64,000 nt of DNA. It comes from VXYL01 sp963422285 (lineage in GTDB: Bacteria; Pseudomonadota; Gammaproteobacteria; Pseudomonadales; Azotimanducaceae). The stretch's first letter is position 1. Every line of letters begins with the position of its first letter. The notes below the pieces were generated by a model, which saw only the letters and a program-made list of their open reading frames with translations, had not been told where the DNA came from and made no database searches. This document shows, piece by piece, positions 43,777 through 52,934 of the stretch. The DNA lies in NCBI GenBank assembly GCA_963422285.2, contig OY729419.2, positions 248,001-312,000 on the forward strand. Direction: 5' to 3'. Position numbers and translations under genes: made by a program.

Positions 43777-44169
43777 CTAGTTCCCACGGCGCGGGAGACG
43801 CGGGAAGCGGAGGCCGACGAACGAGACGAGTTTTCTGACCAAACAGGGCCGGGCCTGCCGCCGTGCTGCGTCAGCCTCCCTAGGAAACGGGACATCCGGC
43901 ACGGGGTCGACGCCGCCAGGATGCAGCGGATGGCAGCGCGCGACGCGCTTGAGCGTCAGCCAGCCGCCCCGCAGGGCACCGTGGCTAGCAAGGGCCTGGA
44001 CAGCATAGCGGGAGCAGGTGGGATGGAATCGGCAATGCTGGCCTAGCAGGGGACTGACGTAGCGCCGGTAGGCGCGAACGGCGGCAACAAGTGCTCTTGC
44101 CGGAACTGCGATCGGAGAACCGGGACGTCTCGAAGCGAGCGGCGGTCGGGGAGCTTGGTCAACGGACAC
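43777..44169 (-). CDS. yidD: Membrane protein insertion efficiency factor YidD
   Basis: A 130-residue protein, longer than the usual 70-85. The family core is AYRRYVSPLLGQHCRFHPTC, SRYAVQAL and GGWLTLKRVARCHPLHPGG, with the conserved Cys residues. The extra 30 N-terminal residues overlap rnpA (the two genes share 11 bases), and a C-terminal tail of about 30 residues is rich in Arg. It helps YidC-dependent insertion. Confidence 0.92.
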   Translation of the reverse strand: MSVDQAPRPPLASRRPGSPIAVPARALVAAVRAYRRYVSPLLGQHCRFHPTCSRYAVQALASHGALRGGWLTLKRVARCHPLHPGGVDPVPDVPFPREADAARRQARPCLVRKLVSFVGLRFPRLPRRGN

Positions 44170-44539
44170 AAGACCGCTCCGCCCGCTCGGCGAGCAGGTC
44201 CGTCAGAGCCGAGAACAGGCGTTCCGCGTCGGCACGGGCGATTCTCGCCCCGGGTTCGACGAGGCGCACGACGATGTCCATGGTCGGCAGCTCCGCAGCT
44301 TGCCGGAACGACTCTCTAATCACTCTCTTCGCTCGGTTCCGGTCCACCGCTCGGCGCAGAAGGCGTTTGCCGACGACCATGCCCAGCCGCGGCGCATTCA
44401 ACGCGTTCGGCCGCGCAGCCAGCCACAACGGCCCTCTGCCGAGACGCACAGCCGGTCGGCGCAATACCGCATCGAACTCCCTCTTGCGCGTCAACCGCCG
44501 CTGGCGACCGAAGCGGTGGGGACCGCTGCTGGCGGACAC
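44159..44539 (-). CDS. rnpA: Ribonuclease P protein component
   Basis: A 126-residue basic protein from ATG 44539 that assists RNase P RNA in tRNA 5' processing. The family signature is LRRAVDRNRAKRVIRESFR (RNR motif). The N-terminus RLTRKREFDAVLRR matches the RLxxxxDFxxVF start. It follows rpmH by 25 bases, as in most bacteria. Confidence 0.96.
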   Translation of the reverse strand: MSASSGPHRFGRQRRLTRKREFDAVLRRPAVRLGRGPLWLAARPNALNAPRLGMVVGKRLLRRAVDRNRAKRVIRESFRQAAELPTMDIVVRLVEPGARIARADAERLFSALTDLLAERAERSCVR

Positions 44540-44564
44540 GCGCCGACTGCCCGCGCCCGGAAGA

Positions 44565-44699
44565 TCAGACGGTAAGCCGCTTGCGGCCCTTGGCGCGTCG
44601 CGCGCTCAGCACCTTGCGCCCGTTCTTGGTCGCCATCCGCGCTCGGAAACCGTGGCGGCGCTTGCGCTTGATCACGCTTGGCTGGTACGTCCGTTTCAT
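44565..44699 (-). CDS. rpmH: 50S ribosomal protein L34
   Basis: A 44-residue, strongly basic protein from ATG 44699: MKRTYQPSVIKRKRRHGFRA, then RMATKNGRKVLSARRAKGRK and LTV. This matches L34 over its whole length. It is the first gene of the rpmH-rnpA-yidD-yidC run reading away from the origin. Confidence 0.97.
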   Translation of the reverse strand: MKRTYQPSVIKRKRRHGFRARMATKNGRKVLSARRAKGRKRLTV

Positions 44700-44752
44700 T
44701 GGGTGCTCTCCGCTATTCGGTCAGCCCGGCCAAGGGCCCCTCAGGAGCTACG

Positions 44753-44781
44753 ATTGTGGCGGGCGAAGGGGCGAGTGTCAA
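44753..44781 (-). promoter_or_regulatory. sigma70 promoter for rpmH-rnpA
   Basis: On the minus strand a perfect TTGACA (44781-44776) is followed after 17 bases by CACAAT (44758-44753). The predicted start lies about 45 bases upstream of the L34 ATG. Confidence 0.65.
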
Positions 44782-45110
44782 CGAGAGCAAAGATCTCATG
44801 TAAGACATATTGTCGTTGTTGTTGGGCAGATGTCTGGTTGTGCATTAGGGCGATAACTTACGGAAACTATGGCGAATTTCCTACATGCGGTGTTGTGGGT
44901 ATCCCCTTGACTTCACTATATGAATCATGTGAGTTCTGTGGGGATGATGGCCCCTCGTCCCGTTGCCAGCAAGCCGAAATCGGAGTATCCACAATATATT
45001 CACATGGGGTTCCATGTTTGACTCTATTTCTAGACTTTGATTACAAATATCTGAATTTTTTGATAAATTTCAGAAAGTTTCACTTTTTATATTCCGTACT
45101 CGGCCTTCGG
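44782..45110. other. oriC: Putative chromosomal replication origin (oriC)
   Basis: The 520-base gap between rpmH and dnaA is the classic origin site. It is sharply AT-rich compared with its flanks, especially 45010-45095, a candidate unwinding region. GTATCCACA at 44985-44993 differs by one base from the DnaA box TTATCCACA. Weaker candidates on the other strand are TGTGGGTAT (44894-44902) and TGTGGGGAT (44937-44945). Few strong boxes are visible, so the assignment rests mainly on position and composition. Confidence 0.6.
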
Positions 45111-45219
45111 CGCTAGAATCGGATAGTGGCGGCGGCGCGCCGGTGCCGGTATAGGGCCGGCGGAGCGGAGCAGGATGGATTTGTGCGCGGATGGGATGCA
45201 CGGATAGGGGAACAAGGCG

Positions 45220-46587
45220 ATGAAGGAAGAAGACGGGGCTGCGCGGCGCGAGCCGGTCGAGTTGTGGCAGCGGTGTCTGGCGCGACTGGAGAATGAACTG
45301 CCGTCGGAGGACTTCAATATGTTGCTTAGGCCCATGCAGGGGGAGCTCGAAGCCGGCAAACTGGTCCTCCGAGCGCCGAACCGCTATGCACGGGACTTGG
45401 TCGAGGGGCGCTACTTGGAGCGCATCGCCGAACTGGTCGCCGACTTCGACGAACGTGCCAAGGTGCAGAGCATCGAAGTTTCCGTCGGCGATCGGGAAGC
45501 TGGCAAGCCGATCCGGGCCGAAGAGCGGCCGCGGCGCGCGGCGGGAGGGGAAGAACCCGGGCGCCAGCACCTCAACCCCTTGTTTCGCTTCGAGACCTTC
45601 GTGGTGGGCAAATCCAACGAGATCGCCCAAGCGGCGGCTTGGCGAGTGTCGGAAAATCCGGGCAGCGAGTACAACCCTCTGCTCTTGTACGGCGGCGTAG
45701 GACTCGGCAAGACCCATCTGATGCATGCCATCGGCAACGCGCTCTTGGCCAAAGCGCCGGATGCCAATATCGTCTGCCTGCGTTCGGAGCGCTTCGCCAA
45801 CGACATGGTGCGGGGAATCCGGACCGGTACGGTGCAGGACATCATGCAGCGCTACCAGGAGGTGGACGCGCTGCTGATCGACGACATTCAGTTCTTTGCC
45901 AACAAGTTGCGTTCCCAGGAGGAGTTCTTTCACGCCTTCAACGCCGTGGTGGAGCGCGGCAATCAGATCGTGCTTACGTCGGATCGCTATCCGCGCGAGA
46001 TCGAGGGCCTTGAGGAACGGCTCAAGACCCGCTTCGTGGGTGGCCTCCCGGTGGAGGTGGAACCGCTGGATCTGGAGACGCGGGTTGCCATCCTGCAGAA
46101 AAAGGCCGAGGCGGCGGGTGCCGAGATCGGCACCGAGGTGGCTTTCCACATCGCCGAGCGCATCCGTCCGAACGTGCGCGAGCTCGAAGGTGCCCTGCGA
46201 CGGGTTCTCGCCCGCGCCAAGTTCACTACCCCGTCGCTGCCGGTGACTCTCGATCTCGTGCGCCAAGCCTTGGCCGACTTGTTCGCCATCCACAACCGGC
46301 AGATGACTATCGACCAGATACAGAAGGTCGTTGCCGAGTACTACAACATCAGGCATTCGGACATGCTCTCGAAACGCCGCAACCGTGCCATTGCCCGGCC
46401 GCGGCAGATCGCGATGGCCCTGGCCAAGGAGCTTACGAACCACTCCCTGCCGGACATCGGCGAACGGTTCGGCGGACGCGACCACACTACGGTGATGTAC
46501 GCCTGCGAGAAGGTCGCGGAGCTTCGCAAGAGCGATGCCGATATCGCCGAAGGCTATAAGAATCTGTACCGTCAGCTGACTTACTGA
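45220..46587 (+). CDS. dnaA: Chromosomal replication initiator protein DnaA
   Basis: A 455-residue AAA+ initiator from ATG 45220, with AAGG upstream. Domain I (WQRCLARLENELPSEDFNML) is followed by a short linker. Domain III begins at NPLFRFETFVVGKSN with Walker A GGVGLGKTHLMHAIGN and Walker B LLIDDIQFF. Domain IV has the DnaA signature GGRDHTTVMYACEKV for box binding. It opens the dnaA-dnaN-recF-gyrB run. Confidence 0.98.
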   Translation: MKEEDGAARREPVELWQRCLARLENELPSEDFNMLLRPMQGELEAGKLVLRAPNRYARDLVEGRYLERIAELVADFDERAKVQSIEVSVGDREAGKPIRAEERPRRAAGGEEPGRQHLNPLFRFETFVVGKSNEIAQAAAWRVSENPGSEYNPLLLYGGVGLGKTHLMHAIGNALLAKAPDANIVCLRSERFANDMVRGIRTGTVQDIMQRYQEVDALLIDDIQFFANKLRSQEEFFHAFNAVVERGNQIVLTSDRYPREIEGLEERLKTRFVGGLPVEVEPLDLETRVAILQKKAEAAGAEIGTEVAFHIAERIRPNVRELEGALRRVLARAKFTTPSLPVTLDLVRQALADLFAIHNRQMTIDQIQKVVAEYYNIRHSDMLSKRRNRAIARPRQIAMALAKELTNHSLPDIGERFGGRDHTTVMYACEKVAELRKSDADIAEGYKNLYRQLTY

Positions 46588-46610
46588 GCCTGGACTGGAG
46601 GACTCTGCGC

Positions 46611-47750
46611 ATGAAGTTTCGAACGAGCCGAGAAACCCTGCTGCGGCCGCTGCGGGTGGTGACGGGTGTCGTGGAGCGGCGGCAGACCCTGCCGGTGCTG
46701 TCCAATCTGCTGGTGGAGGCCAGCGAGGGCGGTTTGATGTTGCGCGGCACCGATCTCGAAGTGGAGGTGGTGGCGGAACTCAAGGAAGGCGTGGACATCG
46801 CCGATCCCGGGGCTGCCACCATCCCAGCGCACAAGCTGGCGGAGATATGGCAGTCGCTGCCGGAGTCCGTTCCCGTCGATGTCGCCCTGGAGAACGATCG
46901 CGCCGTCATCCGCTGCGGGCGCGGCCGCTTCGTGCTGGCCACGATTCCGGTCGAGGGGTTCCCCACGGATCGGCCGCTGCAGGACCACGGCGCTCGGACG
47001 CAGGGCGACGAGAATGAAGCGCAGATCGTGCTGTCCCACGCCGACGTCCATCGCCTGCTCAATCGCACCAAGTTCGCCATGGCCAACCAGGATGTTCGAT
47101 ACTTTCTCAACGGCCTGCTTTTGGAACTGACCACGCACAACCTGCGGGTGGCGGCGTCGGATGGACACCGAATGGCGATGTGTACCCTTGAAGGCGGTGT
47201 GCCCGGCACCGAGGGGATGCGCGTGATCGTGCCGCGCAAGAGCATCCAGTATCTCGAACGGCTCATCTCGGACAGCGAGGAAGATGTGCGATTCGTGATC
47301 GGACGCACCTACCTGCGGGCGACGCAAGGTGAATATACGCTAACTACCAAACTCGTAGACGGGCAGTTCCCCGATGTGGACCGGCTGATTCCCAGTGACC
47401 TCGACCACTCCTTGACAGGCGATCGGGAGACCTTGCGCCAAGCACTGAATCGCGCTGCGATTCTGTCCAACGAGAAGACTTCGGATGTGCGCCTGCAAGT
47501 GGAAGACGAGCAGCTGACCATCCGTGCCACCAACCCCGAGCAGGAAGAAGCCGAGGAGGTGGTTGCCGTGGACTACGACGGTTCCACTGGTATGGATATC
47601 GGTTTCAACGTGCGCTACATCCAGGATGTGCTCAACGCGCTCGATACCGAATCCGTCAAGGTATCGATGCCGGAGGGCAACAGCATCGCCTTGATCGAAG
47701 GTCCCGGTGCCGAGGATTCGCTGTATCTCGTGATGCCGTTGCGCCGGTGA
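46611..47750 (+). CDS. dnaN: DNA polymerase III beta sliding clamp
   Basis: A 379-residue clamp from ATG 46611 with GGAGGA upstream. It has MKFRTSRETLLRPLRVVTGV at the start, repeated clamp folds, and the terminal LYLVMPLRR, the hallmark end of DnaN that lines the partner-binding cleft. It is slightly longer than the E. coli protein (366). It lies 23 bases after dnaA. Confidence 0.98.
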   Translation: MKFRTSRETLLRPLRVVTGVVERRQTLPVLSNLLVEASEGGLMLRGTDLEVEVVAELKEGVDIADPGAATIPAHKLAEIWQSLPESVPVDVALENDRAVIRCGRGRFVLATIPVEGFPTDRPLQDHGARTQGDENEAQIVLSHADVHRLLNRTKFAMANQDVRYFLNGLLLELTTHNLRVAASDGHRMAMCTLEGGVPGTEGMRVIVPRKSIQYLERLISDSEEDVRFVIGRTYLRATQGEYTLTTKLVDGQFPDVDRLIPSDLDHSLTGDRETLRQALNRAAILSNEKTSDVRLQVEDEQLTIRATNPEQEEAEEVVAVDYDGSTGMDIGFNVRYIQDVLNALDTESVKVSMPEGNSIALIEGPGAEDSLYLVMPLRR

Positions 47751-47810
47751 CGGGCGGGTCGTAATCGGGCGGCCTCCTGAGGGCCGACGCAGCCCAAGGA
47801 TGCCGGGCGG

Positions 47811-48887
47811 GTGATCGTCGAACGGCTCGACATCGAGAATGTCCGCAACATCGAATCCGCGCACTTGGATTTGCACTCCGGCGTCAACTTGCTGGTCGGG
47901 CTGAACGGTTCCGGCAAAACCGCTGCGCTCGAGGCCGTCCACCTGCTGATCCGCAGCCGCTCGTTTCGAACCTCCCGCACCGAGGGAATCATCCGGCGAG
48001 GGCAGGGTCGCATGGGTGTCGGGGCCGGGATGCGCGATGCGGAAAAAGGTGCCCTGCGCTTGACCTATGCGCGCGAGCGTGGTGGAGCTGTGGCGCTTCG
48101 GCGGGACGGCCGGGTGGTTCGCCATTCGTCTCAGGTCGCGGCGCTGCTGCCGGTGCAGGCGCTGCTGCCGAGCCTCGCGGACCTGGTGTTCGGTTCGCCG
48201 GCCGGTCGCCGCCAATGGCTGGATTGGGGTGCGTTTCACGTGGAACCAGACTACGCAGCCAGCTTGCGAGGCTATCTGCGAGCTCTCCGGCAACGCAACG
48301 CGCTGCTGAGGGCTGGCGACTTGCAGACGTTGCCCATCTGGACGGCCCGAGTCGCGGAGTTCGGCGAGACAGTGGCTTCGGCTCGACGCGCCTACTTCGG
48401 TCGTGTCGAGCCTGAAGTGACGGCCTGCTTGTCGGTACTGAGCCCGGAGCTATCCATCCGTTTTCGCTACTTCGCGGGCTGGAAAGGTGAAAATCTCGCC
48501 GAAACCCTAGGCCGTCAATACGATCGCGATGTAAAATCCGGGACTACCGGCAGCGGGCCGCATCGGGCGGACATCGACATTGAGGACGATACGGACGCCG
48601 CGTCGTTGACGCTGTCTCGGGGCCAGGGCAAGGCGGTGGCAAGTGCGCTTCGTCTCGGTCAGGCCAGGGATTTGATGACTTCGGGGACACGGTCGCTGTT
48701 TCTCATCGACGATGTCGGGGCGGAACTCGACCAGGGCCACAACGAGCGGTTCTACACCCTGCTCAACGGTATGGAATGCCAGATCGTTGCGACTTCGGCC
48801 CGTTCGGATGCTGGCGAGATGCTGATGGGATACCGCCAAGGCCGAATGTTCCACGTGAAACAGGGGTGCTTGGAGCAAGCCGCTTGA
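47811..48887 (+). CDS. recF: DNA replication and repair protein RecF
   Basis: A 358-residue SMC-like ATPase from GTG 47811. The Walker A is GLNGSGKTAALEAVHLLIRS, the signature-like TLSRGQGKAVASALRL follows, and Walker B is SLFLIDDVGAELD. RecF loads RecA at gaps with RecO and RecR. The coding sequence carries two parS-like sites. A nearby ATG (47800) is in a frame that stops at once, so GTG is the start. Confidence 0.95.
   Translation: MIVERLDIENVRNIESAHLDLHSGVNLLVGLNGSGKTAALEAVHLLIRSRSFRTSRTEGIIRRGQGRMGVGAGMRDAEKGALRLTYARERGGAVALRRDGRVVRHSSQVAALLPVQALLPSLADLVFGSPAGRRQWLDWGAFHVEPDYAASLRGYLRALRQRNALLRAGDLQTLPIWTARVAEFGETVASARRAYFGRVEPEVTACLSVLSPELSIRFRYFAGWKGENLAETLGRQYDRDVKSGTTGSGPHRADIDIEDDTDAASLTLSRGQGKAVASALRLGQARDLMTSGTRSLFLIDDVGAELDQGHNERFYTLLNGMECQIVATSARSDAGEMLMGYRQGRMFHVKQGCLEQAA
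48232..48247. promoter_or_regulatory. parS-like site 1
   Basis: cGTTTCACGTGGAACc: the central 14 bases fit the parS consensus TGTTYCACGTGRAACA, with only the two outer bases differing. It lies inside recF, about 3.3 kb from the putative oriC and 10 kb from parAB. Confidence 0.75.
48847..48862. promoter_or_regulatory. parS-like site 2
   Basis: TGTTCCACGTGAAACA fits the parS consensus TGTTYCACGTGRAACA at all 16 positions. It lies near the 3' end of recF, 600 bases from site 1. Confidence 0.85.
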
Positions 48888-48936
48888 CAACCCTTCGAAC
48901 AAGGTGGACAAGGCAAATGCAGAGGAATCGACAGCC

Positions 48937-51372
48937 ATGACGGATGGCGACGGAAAAGGCAGGCTGGAAGACGAAAGTTCTGCGTACGATTCCAGGAGCA
49001 TCAAGGTGCTGCGCGGCCTTGATGCGGTGCGCAAGCGCCCTGGCATGTACATCGGCGACACCGACGACGGAACCGGCTTGCATCATATGGTGCAGGAACT
49101 GGTAGACAACGCCATTGACGAAGCTCTCGGCGGCTTCTGCGACGAGATCGATGTGGTGATTCATCCGGGCGAGTTCGTTACTGTACGCGACAACGGTCGC
49201 GGCATGCCGGTGGACATCCACGACGAGGAGGGCAAGTCGGCGGCGGAGGTCATCCTCACCACCTTGCACGCAGGCGGCAAGTTCGACGCCAGTTCCTACA
49301 AGGTGTCCGGCGGTCTGCACGGCGTCGGCGCGTCGGTGGTGAACGCCCTGTCGGAGATCTTCCGGCTGACGGTGCGACGCGACGGCGAGGTTTATCAGCA
49401 GACCTACCGCCACGGCGAGCCCCAAGGACCGTTGAGCGTCGTCGGAGAAACCGACTCCCGAGGTACGGATTGCTACTTCAAGCCCTCGGCGCAGACATTC
49501 ACCCATATCGAGTTCCAATACGACAAGCTCGCCAGGAAGCTGCGCGAGTTGGCGTTCCTGAATGCCGGCGTGGCCATCCGACTGAGCGACGAGCGCACGG
49601 GCAAGGAGGAACGTTTCCTGTACGAAGGCGGACTGCGAACGTTCGTCGGCTATCTCAATCGCAACAAGACTGCGCTGAACGAGATCTTCCACTTCGAGCA
49701 GGCCCGGGACGACGGCACCGTGGTGGAAGTGGCCATGCAGTGGAACGACGGCTTCCAAGAGCAGGTGTTCGCCTACACCAACAACATCCCTCAGACCGAT
49801 GGTGGCACCCACTTGGCGGGTTTTCGAGCCGCGCTGACGCGCACCCTGAACAGCTACATCGAGCGCGAGGGCCTGGCCAAGAAGGCCCAGGTGGCCACTA
49901 CTGGCGACGATGCCCGGGAGGGGCTGACCGGTGTGATCTCGGTGAAGGTGCCGGATCCGAAGTTCTCCTCCCAGACCAAGGACAAGCTGGTTTCCAGCGA
50001 GGTCAAGCCTGCTGTCGAACAGGAGCTGGGTCGCCACTTCTTGGCGTATCTCGAGGAGCGTCCCCAAGATGCCAGACAGGTGGTGACCAAGATGATCGAC
50101 GCCGCCCGGGCTCGGGAAGCGGCGCGCAAGGCGCGGGAAATGACCCGCCGCAAGGGTGCCCTGGACATCGCCGGCCTGCCCGGCAAGTTGTCCGATTGCC
50201 AGGAGAAGGATCCGGCGCTGTCCGAGGTGTTCCTGGTGGAGGGCGATTCCGCCGGCGGTTCCGCCAAACAGGGCCGCGACCGGCGCATCCAAGCCATCCT
50301 GCCGTTGCGCGGCAAGATACTGAACGTGGAGAAGGCGCGGTTCGACAAGATGCTGTCGTCCGTCGAGGTGGGTACCCTGGTGACGGCCCTCGGCTGCGGC
50401 ATCGGGCACGGCGACTTCGATATCGCCAAGTTGCGCTACCACCGGGTCATCATCATGACCGACGCGGACGTGGACGGCTCGCACATCCGCACCCTGTTGC
50501 TGACCTTCTTCTTCCGGCATATGGCGCAACTCATCGACAACGGCCATGTCTACATCGCCCAGCCGCCGCTCTACAAAGTGAAGAAAAGCCGACAGGAACG
50601 CTACGTCAAGGACGATGACGAACTGGAAAGCTACTTCCTGCAGTCCGCCTTGGAAGGCTCCCGGCTACATGTCAACGCTGACGCGCCAGCCATCGAAGAC
50701 GCCTATCTGGAACGCCTCGCTCGTTCCTATCTGGACTTGATAGCGAGGCTCGAAGCCTTGGACCGCATCTACCCCGCCGAACTCACCGAGGCGCTGTTGG
50801 ACGCGGAACCGCTGACCGCCACGGACTTGGCGGACCGCCAACGCATGACCGGCTGGGTGGCCGGCTATGGGGAAGCGTTGCCGCCTGGAACCGAATACGC
50901 CATTGAACTGGAAGAGGACCGCGAACATCGGATATACCGTCCCCGGATATCTTGGCAGGCCCATGGCATCGCCGCCTCGGCAGTGCTCGGCTACGATTTC
51001 TTTCTGTCCGCGGAGTACGAGGGCCTCAAGAGTCTCGCCCGAATCTTGCAGGGGCTGCTCGAAGACGGTGCCTATGTCGAGCGGGGCGGGCGCCGCCAGC
51101 CGGCGTCCTCGTTCCCGGAAGCGCTGTCCTGGATGCTGGACGAAGCCCGCCGAAGCGTGGACATCCAACGCTACAAGGGCCTTGGCGAGATGGATCCGGA
51201 CCAGCTGTGGGAGACCACCATGGACCCGGAAGTGCGCCGCCTGCTGCGCGTCACCGTATACGACGCCATTGCCGCCGACGAGATGTTCACCACCTTGATG
51301 GGCAACCAGGTAGAGCCTCGGCGAGAGTTCATCGAGACCAACGCGCTGTCCGTGGTGAACCTGGACGTGTAG
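48937..51372 (+). CDS. gyrB: DNA gyrase subunit B
   Basis: An 811-residue ATPase subunit of gyrase. I prefer ATG 48937, with GAGG 11 bases upstream; a GTG at 48904 adds 11 residues. GHKL motifs are VDNAIDEAL, DNGRGMPVD and GGLHGVGASVVNAL. The TOPRIM domain has LVEGDSAGGSAKQGRDR and IIMTDADVDGSHIRTLLLTF. The tail reads QRYKGLGEMDPDQLWETTMD. It follows recF in the standard origin order. No strong terminator is evident in the 280 bases after it. Confidence 0.97.
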   Translation: MTDGDGKGRLEDESSAYDSRSIKVLRGLDAVRKRPGMYIGDTDDGTGLHHMVQELVDNAIDEALGGFCDEIDVVIHPGEFVTVRDNGRGMPVDIHDEEGKSAAEVILTTLHAGGKFDASSYKVSGGLHGVGASVVNALSEIFRLTVRRDGEVYQQTYRHGEPQGPLSVVGETDSRGTDCYFKPSAQTFTHIEFQYDKLARKLRELAFLNAGVAIRLSDERTGKEERFLYEGGLRTFVGYLNRNKTALNEIFHFEQARDDGTVVEVAMQWNDGFQEQVFAYTNNIPQTDGGTHLAGFRAALTRTLNSYIEREGLAKKAQVATTGDDAREGLTGVISVKVPDPKFSSQTKDKLVSSEVKPAVEQELGRHFLAYLEERPQDARQVVTKMIDAARAREAARKAREMTRRKGALDIAGLPGKLSDCQEKDPALSEVFLVEGDSAGGSAKQGRDRRIQAILPLRGKILNVEKARFDKMLSSVEVGTLVTALGCGIGHGDFDIAKLRYHRVIIMTDADVDGSHIRTLLLTFFFRHMAQLIDNGHVYIAQPPLYKVKKSRQERYVKDDDELESYFLQSALEGSRLHVNADAPAIEDAYLERLARSYLDLIARLEALDRIYPAELTEALLDAEPLTATDLADRQRMTGWVAGYGEALPPGTEYAIELEEDREHRIYRPRISWQAHGIAASAVLGYDFFLSAEYEGLKSLARILQGLLEDGAYVERGGRRQPASSFPEALSWMLDEARRSVDIQRYKGLGEMDPDQLWETTMDPEVRRLLRVTVYDAIAADEMFTTLMGNQVEPRREFIETNALSVVNLDV

Positions 51373-51639
51373 CGGCGCCGGGTTCGCTTTCCTTTGGAAT
51401 CCGTCGCTCCGGTCGGGCCCGTCTCTTTGGGCGAGACTGCCAGTAGACATCCTGAACTCGGCAGGGCTCTAAGAATGGTTACAAACCTGTGGAGTTGTCC
51501 AGGAGCCGGGCGGCGGCAAGGCCGGCCGACAACGAACGGCGAACGGCGAAAAAAAGAGGAAGACATCATGAGAGAAAAGCAGCGGGCCTATGTTCCGACC
51601 CTGTGCTTGTTGGGTTCGCCAGCTATAACTTCGGGAGCG

Positions 51640-52193
51640 TAGAAGATTGTAGAAATCCGATAGAAATAGAAGCGCGTCCCCATTCAGGGGTAAAGATGAA
51701 ATTTTGTGAAATTCCAGCAGCAATGGAAATTCTCATAGGAAGTAAAAATAAAAATGGTAAAAAAATGAAAGACCTGTTAGAGAAAAAACCTTCGACATAG
51801 CTTTCATATAGGTCTGTTGAAGTGACTCAGCTTCAATACAAACCATCACAAGACAAGAACCTTGGAGGAAGAGGGATGGTTCTGTAAGAGGATATGTGAT
51901 GAGCTGACATGTACTGTGAGAATGATTATGGATTGATGCACGTGATAGGGAACGTTTAGGAGATGGTCCAAGATACCTATTCGGAAAATTACAGAAGGGC
52001 ACCAAGGAACGAGCATCTTTCCTTCGAAGATAGGAGCGTACCTAAATACGCGGTTCGTGGTGGGTCTCGGGATAATAAAGAGAGGGAGCATGGTGGTCTT
52101 ATGTTTCGTTCTACCTTGCGCCTTCCCATAACAAGAAACATTTCACGTAACAGCAACATAGGATTTCATGTTGTGAGAATAGTGGAAGATTAG
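51640..52193 (+). pseudogene. Decayed formylglycine-generating enzyme (SUMF1)-like gene, AT-rich
   Basis: The stretch is far more AT-rich than the chromosome around it. Frames broken by stops and shifts still show the order of the SUMF1 fold: SGVKMKFCEIPAAMEILIGS resembles the GMKFxxIPAGxFxMGS start. SVEVTQLQYKP resembles YEVTQxQY. DTYSENYRRAPRN and YAVRGGSRDNKEREHG with GFHVVRIVED resemble the WYSxxYY...VxRGGSWxxxx...GFRxVR ending. The large middle portion is missing. Bases 51373-51639 before it hold no gene. Confidence 0.65.
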
Positions 52194-52221
52194 TCGTATC
52201 TATCCCCCTGCGGTGAAGAGG

Positions 52222-52246
52222 GAGGCCTCGGTTCGTCCGAGGCCTC
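52222..52246. terminator. Perfect 10-bp stem-loop, possible terminator
   Basis: GAGGCCTCGG and CCGAGGCCTC are exact inverted copies around a 5-base loop TTCGT. There is no T tract on either side, so it may be a repeat element rather than an intrinsic terminator. Confidence 0.5.
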
Positions 52247-52934
52247 GCGGAAGAACAGAGGTCGCTGCCCTTTCATGTCGGGCATCGACCACTGCGGCAG
52301 ACAGGCCCTGGGACCAAGGGATGTCGTTTGTCGGCACTGATGGCATCCAGGTAGACGGCGAGTCCGTGCGGGCGTGGCTCGAGAAGAGCGCCTGCGAGCC
52401 CAGGGTGCGTTGGGTGCCTGGACGGTGATGCGGAAGCTCTGGCCGCAGGCGGTGACGGCGCATCTGCTTGCCACGGCGACCTGCGGCGGCTGCTGGTTCC
52501 GTTGCTGCGACGGCCGGCGCGGCAGTGGTGTGCGGCGCTCGCTGGCTTGGCTGCCGTGGCGTTCGTTCCCCTCGTCGGCCAGATTCCTTTCGGCGGTTGG
52601 CTCGTCGCCAACTGCGCGACGCTGCTGCTCGTGGCGCGGCCTCGCGCCTCCACGGCGCACCGGTCGAGCTGGCACCGCGCCAAAGACGACCCATCCACGC
52701 CACTGGCCGCCTTCGGGAGAAGGCCATCCCGAAGCCTCGGCGTCGAATGAATTTTCAGCGGAGACCGTTCGGTCTTCTCCTTCAGACAGCGCCCGCAACT
52801 TTGGATTGGTCCCGGCTGACCTCGGAAACATCCTTGACGGATTCCTGCCGATGCGATACTAAGAGCTATTGCAGCCGGATCGGTGGTTCGCGTCCGTGGA
52901 TGTTGACCGTCGCCAAGGCGAGTTCGGAGCGCCA
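52247..52934. other. Gap before the alpha-CTD/sigma-4 gene, no confident gene
   Basis: A forward frame ending in a stop at 52750 contains LRRLLVPLLRRPARQW and a hydrophobic run AALAGLAAVAFVPLVGQIPF. It could be a small membrane protein relic, but no convincing start exists (first TTG at 52502). Several overlapping frames in other phases look compositional. The last part should contain the promoter of the next gene. Confidence 0.35.

Noticed and set aside
48763..50547. Long reverse frame (594 codons) opposite gyrB
   Set aside because: Antisense shadow of gyrB without recognisable domains.
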